Below are positions 5,479 to 8,063 of a stretch of DNA of 8,063 nt, piece after piece. Both the position numbers and the translations under genes were made by a program. Source of the stretch: Clostridia bacterium (GTDB lineage Bacteria > Bacillota > Clostridia > Oscillospirales > CAG-272); assembly GCA_017416885.1 (NCBI GenBank), contig JAFQAM010000383.1, positions 1-8,063 on the forward strand. The letters run 5' to 3'. The number at the start of each line of letters is the position of its first letter. Position 1 is the first letter of the stretch. The notes below the pieces were generated by a model, which saw only the letters and a program-made list of their open reading frames with translations, had not been told where the DNA came from and did no database searches.

Positions 5479-7218
5479 ATGAAAAAGAGAATTCTTTTAG
5501 TTACCCTTATGGTAGCAATCCTTGTTTGTGTCTTTGCTATTTCGGTAAGTGCGTCAGTTAGCACCGCATACGATAAAACCGAAAAAGTAACAGTAACGCT
5601 TACAAACGGAACACAGGAATGCGCATTGTACGATGCGGACGGCGACGAGCTTGTATGGTACACACTTGACGGTGGTGCAACCGTTACAAGCATTAAAGCG
5701 AAGGACCTTACAATCACTTATGCAAACGACGGCAATAGCCTGCAACAAATTTATTTGGACGCGGATAAGAAAACCTGTCTTCAAAGAATCGGCGAGAAAA
5801 CCTACAACTGTATAGTTGTTGCCAACCTAAGAGGTCTTACATTTACCACTCTTCCTAATAGCAACTATGTTGGACTTTTTGAGGATAGCCCTATCGTTCA
5901 ATATGTTTATTTACCAGTAACTATTGCATCAATCGAGTGTAATCATTTTCTTAGAGCTACCAATATGAAGGTTTGCGATTTCCCTGAGGACGCACGCTAT
6001 GCCTTTGTGAATTCTAATGTTTTTAACGGTGCAAGCGCACTTGAGGAAATCAATCTTGCCGGTCTTACCTCGGTTAAAGGCTCTCAGCATTTTATCGGTT
6101 GTACTTCACTTAAAAGAGTTATCGGCTTTGAAAAATCCACAATTACATTTTTAGGCGACAATATGTTCCAAAACAGCGGACTTGTTGAAATTGCTATTCC
6201 TAATACTGTGACTACAATTGGCAAGCAATTGTTCTATGGAAGCAGTGAGTTAGAAACTGTAAGCTTTGGTGCGGGCTTAACCACACTCGGAGCTTATGAT
6301 GCGGTTAAGAATTGCCCTTCATTAAAGACAGTTTATATGTCATCTACTGTTGCCACCCTATCGGTAGCCACCTTTGAGGGCGCAACAAATGTTGAGGTAA
6401 TCTTCTATACAGGCACAAAAGAGCAGGCTGATGCATTCCGAGCATCTGCTGCGGATTCCAAAAATAGACAGAATCACATCTTAAATGCTACTTTAATTTC
6501 TGCCACTGAGTATAACGCGCTTCTTGAAAAAAGTGGCGTCTATATCGTTTATGATTATAGCGTATGCGATGCATTCTATAACGGTAAGCATAGCACATCT
6601 CAATTAAGTCCTTGTGTTGCTGAATGCTCAAATTGTGGAGATAAGATAGTTAACCATATAAGCGATTATGAGTCAGCTGTTGTTACATATGCAAATGGAT
6701 TTATGGATAAGGGTCAAAAGACAGTTACTTGCGCAAGCGTGGGCTGTGGCTTTAAATTTGAAAAGGAGCTTAATCCCTTATTCACATGCCTTGGCTACTC
6801 AGCGCCAGAGGATGATGGCAGAAGCGGTATCGCTGTCGGCTATACTATTAATAACGATGCTATCAAGGAATACAAAAAAGCAACAGGCAAGACCTTAACA
6901 TACGGTGTATTTGCCGTAGCAAAGGCAAAACTTGGCACAAATGATATTTTTGATGAAAGCGGAAAAGCAATAAGCGTAGCGATAGTGGCTGAAATTTCAG
7001 AATATAATTTTGTATCTGTTGAATTAAAAATCACAGGCTTCACCGATGAAAAAAAGGACGCCAAGCTTGCTATGGGCATGTATGTGTCTGTAACAGATGA
7101 AGAATGCACAGAGTATTCATATCTTCAAAATGGCGCACCAAGTGAAAACGAAAAGTATTTCTTTATTTCCTACAATGATGTAGTAAAAAAGCCTTCAACA
7201 GATGAAGAGGTGGCATAA
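5479..7218 (+). CDS. Secreted BspA-like leucine-rich repeat protein
   Basis: This is a 579-residue exported protein. The signal peptide is clear: KKR, a hydrophobic core, and SVSA with likely cleavage after A25. Residues about 135-310 form TpLRR/BspA-type repeats, for example NVFNGASALEEINLAGL (180-196), MFQNSGLVEIAIPNTVTTIG (229-248) and LFYGSSELETVSFGAGLTTL (251-270). A Cys/His-rich stretch follows (C363, H371, C379, C383, C386, H393, C418, C423) and could bind a structural metal. A C-terminal domain (about 437-568), including GIAVGYTINNDAIKEY and LAMGMYVSVTD, is not one I can name. There is no LPXTG, SLH, dockerin or C-terminal membrane segment, so anchoring is unclear. The ATG at 5479 is chosen over an in-frame TTG at 5428 because AAAAGGAG precedes it by seven bases and it begins the signal peptide. 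Adhesion or glycan contact is only a guess from BspA relatives. Confidence 0.85.
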   Translation: MKKRILLVTLMVAILVCVFAISVSASVSTAYDKTEKVTVTLTNGTQECALYDADGDELVWYTLDGGATVTSIKAKDLTITYANDGNSLQQIYLDADKKTCLQRIGEKTYNCIVVANLRGLTFTTLPNSNYVGLFEDSPIVQYVYLPVTIASIECNHFLRATNMKVCDFPEDARYAFVNSNVFNGASALEEINLAGLTSVKGSQHFIGCTSLKRVIGFEKSTITFLGDNMFQNSGLVEIAIPNTVTTIGKQLFYGSSELETVSFGAGLTTLGAYDAVKNCPSLKTVYMSSTVATLSVATFEGATNVEVIFYTGTKEQADAFRASAADSKNRQNHILNATLISATEYNALLEKSGVYIVYDYSVCDAFYNGKHSTSQLSPCVAECSNCGDKIVNHISDYESAVVTYANGFMDKGQKTVTCASVGCGFKFEKELNPLFTCLGYSAPEDDGRSGIAVGYTINNDAIKEYKKATGKTLTYGVFAVAKAKLGTNDIFDESGKAISVAIVAEISEYNFVSVELKITGFTDEKKDAKLAMGMYVSVTDEECTEYSYLQNGAPSENEKYFFISYNDVVKKPSTDEEVA

Positions 7219-7370
7219 TGAAATACGAAGCTCCGAAATACGAAACGGCAGTTATAGAAACAGAAGATATTTTAACTGCTTCATCAAATCAAACCTCTAA
7301 ATATGAGGTTGAAATAAACAATGATGGAAGCGGAAACATAATAATGAACGCATTAGACTTGTTCAAATAA
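7218..7370 (+). CDS. Small protein of unknown function, coupled to the LRR gene
   Basis: This 50-residue protein begins MKYEAPKYETAVIETEDILT and ends NALDLFK. Its ATG overlaps the TAA stop of the LRR gene (TAATG), and AGAGG lies seven bases upstream, so translational coupling is likely. An intrinsic terminator follows at once, making it the last gene of a two-gene operon. It is acidic, without cysteines, signal peptide or membrane segment. The N-terminal pattern (KYExPxxE...EDIxTAS) resembles short proteins I recall beside secreted proteins in Clostridia, but I know of no assigned function. A conserved head with a variable tail would also suit a leader-bearing peptide precursor. No maturation enzyme is visible in the window. 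Confidence 0.75.
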   Translation: MKYEAPKYETAVIETEDILTASSNQTSKYEVEINNDGSGNIIMNALDLFK

Positions 7371-7377
7371 ATAACAC

Positions 7378-7412
7378 AAAAGCCGTATAGCGCAAAACTA
7401 TATGGCTTTTTC
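7378..7412 (+). terminator. Intrinsic terminator of the LRR/small-protein operon
   Basis: A 10-bp stem (7381-7390 with 7398-7407, one G-T pair) around the loop CGCAAAA is flanked by AAA and a T-run (7407-7411). It starts eight bases after the small-protein stop codon. The following stretch to 7491 holds nothing recognisable. Confidence 0.85.
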
Positions 7413-7491
7413 TTTGGTCAAAAACCACCTCGATTTAATATAAGAAAAGTATATCACAATAAAAAACGATTGCAATAAATGCTTAAACGCC

Positions 7492-7520
7492 TTGCAAATT
7501 TAAATATTATATGCTAAAAT
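7492..7520 (+). promoter_or_regulatory. Promoter of the GH3 gene
   Basis: TTGCAA (7492-7497) and TAAAAT (7515-7520) are 17 bp apart, with an extended -10 TG at 7512-7513. Transcription would begin near 7527, leaving a leader of about 87 bases before the ATG at 7614. Confidence 0.7.
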
Positions 7521-7536
7521 AAGACAACAAAGACAG

Positions 7537-7582
7537 CAGCTATTATTTTCGTTAGTATAATCTCGCTGACATCTAATAGCTG
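7537..7582 (+). repeat. Inverted repeat in the GH3 leader
   Basis: CAGCTATTA (7537-7545) and TAATAGCTG (7574-7582) are perfect 9-bp arms around a 28-base interior. GACAGC occurs just outside each arm. Part of the right arm can alternatively form a small hairpin AGCT-GAC-AGCT (7578-7588) followed by four T residues. The structure would lie in the 5' leader RNA, 17 bases before the AAAGGAG ribosome binding site. It could be an operator, an mRNA stabiliser or an attenuator; it matches no riboswitch I recognise. Confidence 0.45.
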
Positions 7583-7613
7583 ACAGCTTTTAAACCACAA
7601 AGGAGCTTAAACC

Positions 7614-8063
7614 ATGAGCAAAAGAACAGAAGAAATACTTTCAAAATTATCACTTGATGAGAAAATTTTTCACCTTGTGCAGCTTACAACTGCAACATTT
7701 GTGCCGTCACTTAACAAGCCAAATGTTGTAACAGGACCAAACAGCATTTTAAAGCTTGACGAGGATATGATTCACGAAGCAGGCACGCTTCTCAATCTTA
7801 TTGGCGCAGAAACTATGATTGAGGGACACGACTACTTTATGTCAAAGAATAAAAACGGAATCCCACCGATTTTTATGCAGGATATTATCCACGGTCACAG
7901 AACACTATATCCAATAAACTTAGCCGTTGCAGCATCCTTTAACAGAGAGCTTGCCAAGGACCTTGCAGCTATGGCAGCTAAGGAAGCAAGCCTTGACGGT
8001 GTAAGCGTTACATTTGCGCCAATGGTTGACTTGGTTCGCGATCCGAGATGGGGCAGAGTAATG
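7614..8063 (+). CDS. Glycoside hydrolase family 3 beta-glycosidase, N-terminal part
   Basis: The first 150 codons are present and the gene runs off the window. The translation has the N-terminal TIM-barrel features of GH3 beta-glucosidases and beta-xylosidases: ILSKLSLDEKIFHLVQL (8-24), IPPIFMQDIIHGHRTLYP (83-100, with D90 in the family's substrate-binding DVIHG-like position) and FAPMVDLVRDPRWGRVM (134-150). The catalytic nucleophile and acid/base lie beyond the window. No signal peptide is seen, so it is probably cytoplasmic. The start is well supported by AAAGGAG eight bases upstream. Beside beta-mannosidase and alpha-galactosidase it may release glucose from (gluco)manno-oligosaccharides. 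That substrate is inferred; xylosidase or other activity is possible. Confidence 0.92.
   Translation, partial: MSKRTEEILSKLSLDEKIFHLVQLTTATFVPSLNKPNVVTGPNSILKLDEDMIHEAGTLLNLIGAETMIEGHDYFMSKNKNGIPPIFMQDIIHGHRTLYPINLAVAASFNRELAKDLAAMAAKEASLDGVSVTFAPMVDLVRDPRWGRVM

Noticed and set aside
6840..7109. 89-codon minus-strand frame inside the LRR gene
   Set aside because: It is antisense to a well-supported coding region and its translation resembles no protein; it is a shadow of the codon bias on the other strand.

Overview
The window looks like part of the chromosome of a low-GC, Gram-positive anaerobe of the Clostridia (an Oscillospiraceae- or Lachnospiraceae-like gut commensal). That placement is an inference. 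It rests on AT-rich genes, strong AGGAG-type ribosome binding sites, extended -10 promoters (TGnTATAAT, TGcTAAAAT), a BspA-type leucine-rich-repeat secreted protein, and the set of glycoside hydrolases. No rRNA, tRNA, transposase or CRISPR array was found.

Layout, left to right. Positions 1-236 hold no gene. They contain a 21-bp direct repeat flanking an array of six mini-hairpins at about 22-bp period, then a short GC-richer segment. Next, on the minus strand (237-2633), is a cytoplasmic GH2 beta-mannosidase. It is divergent from a GH4 MelA-type alpha-galactosidase (2774-4093, plus strand), and the two share a 140-bp promoter region. A second hairpin array of the same architecture in the opposite orientation (4120-4240) follows melA, then a candidate promoter and a strong intrinsic terminator. 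An AraC-family regulator lies on the minus strand (4423-5199). Divergent from it is a secreted BspA-like LRR protein (5479-7218) whose stop codon overlaps the start of a 50-residue protein (7218-7370). An intrinsic terminator closes that pair. A promoter, a leader with an inverted repeat, and the first 150 codons of a GH3 glycosidase (7614 to the window end) finish the window.

How the genes fit together. Beta-mannosidase, alpha-galactosidase and a GH3 beta-glycosidase are the intracellular set expected for finishing the breakdown of imported galacto(gluco)manno-oligosaccharides: side-chain galactose, backbone mannose and possibly backbone glucose. None of the three has a visible signal peptide, and no transporter or endo-mannanase is in the window. 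The AraC regulator is a plausible local switch. An exact 12-bp sequence is shared by the melA promoter spacer and the -35 zone of the araC promoter and is a candidate operator. The LRR protein plus small protein form a separate two-gene operon of unknown role.

The least explained parts are the two related mini-hairpin arrays, the 50-residue coupled protein, and the C-terminal domain of the LRR protein.
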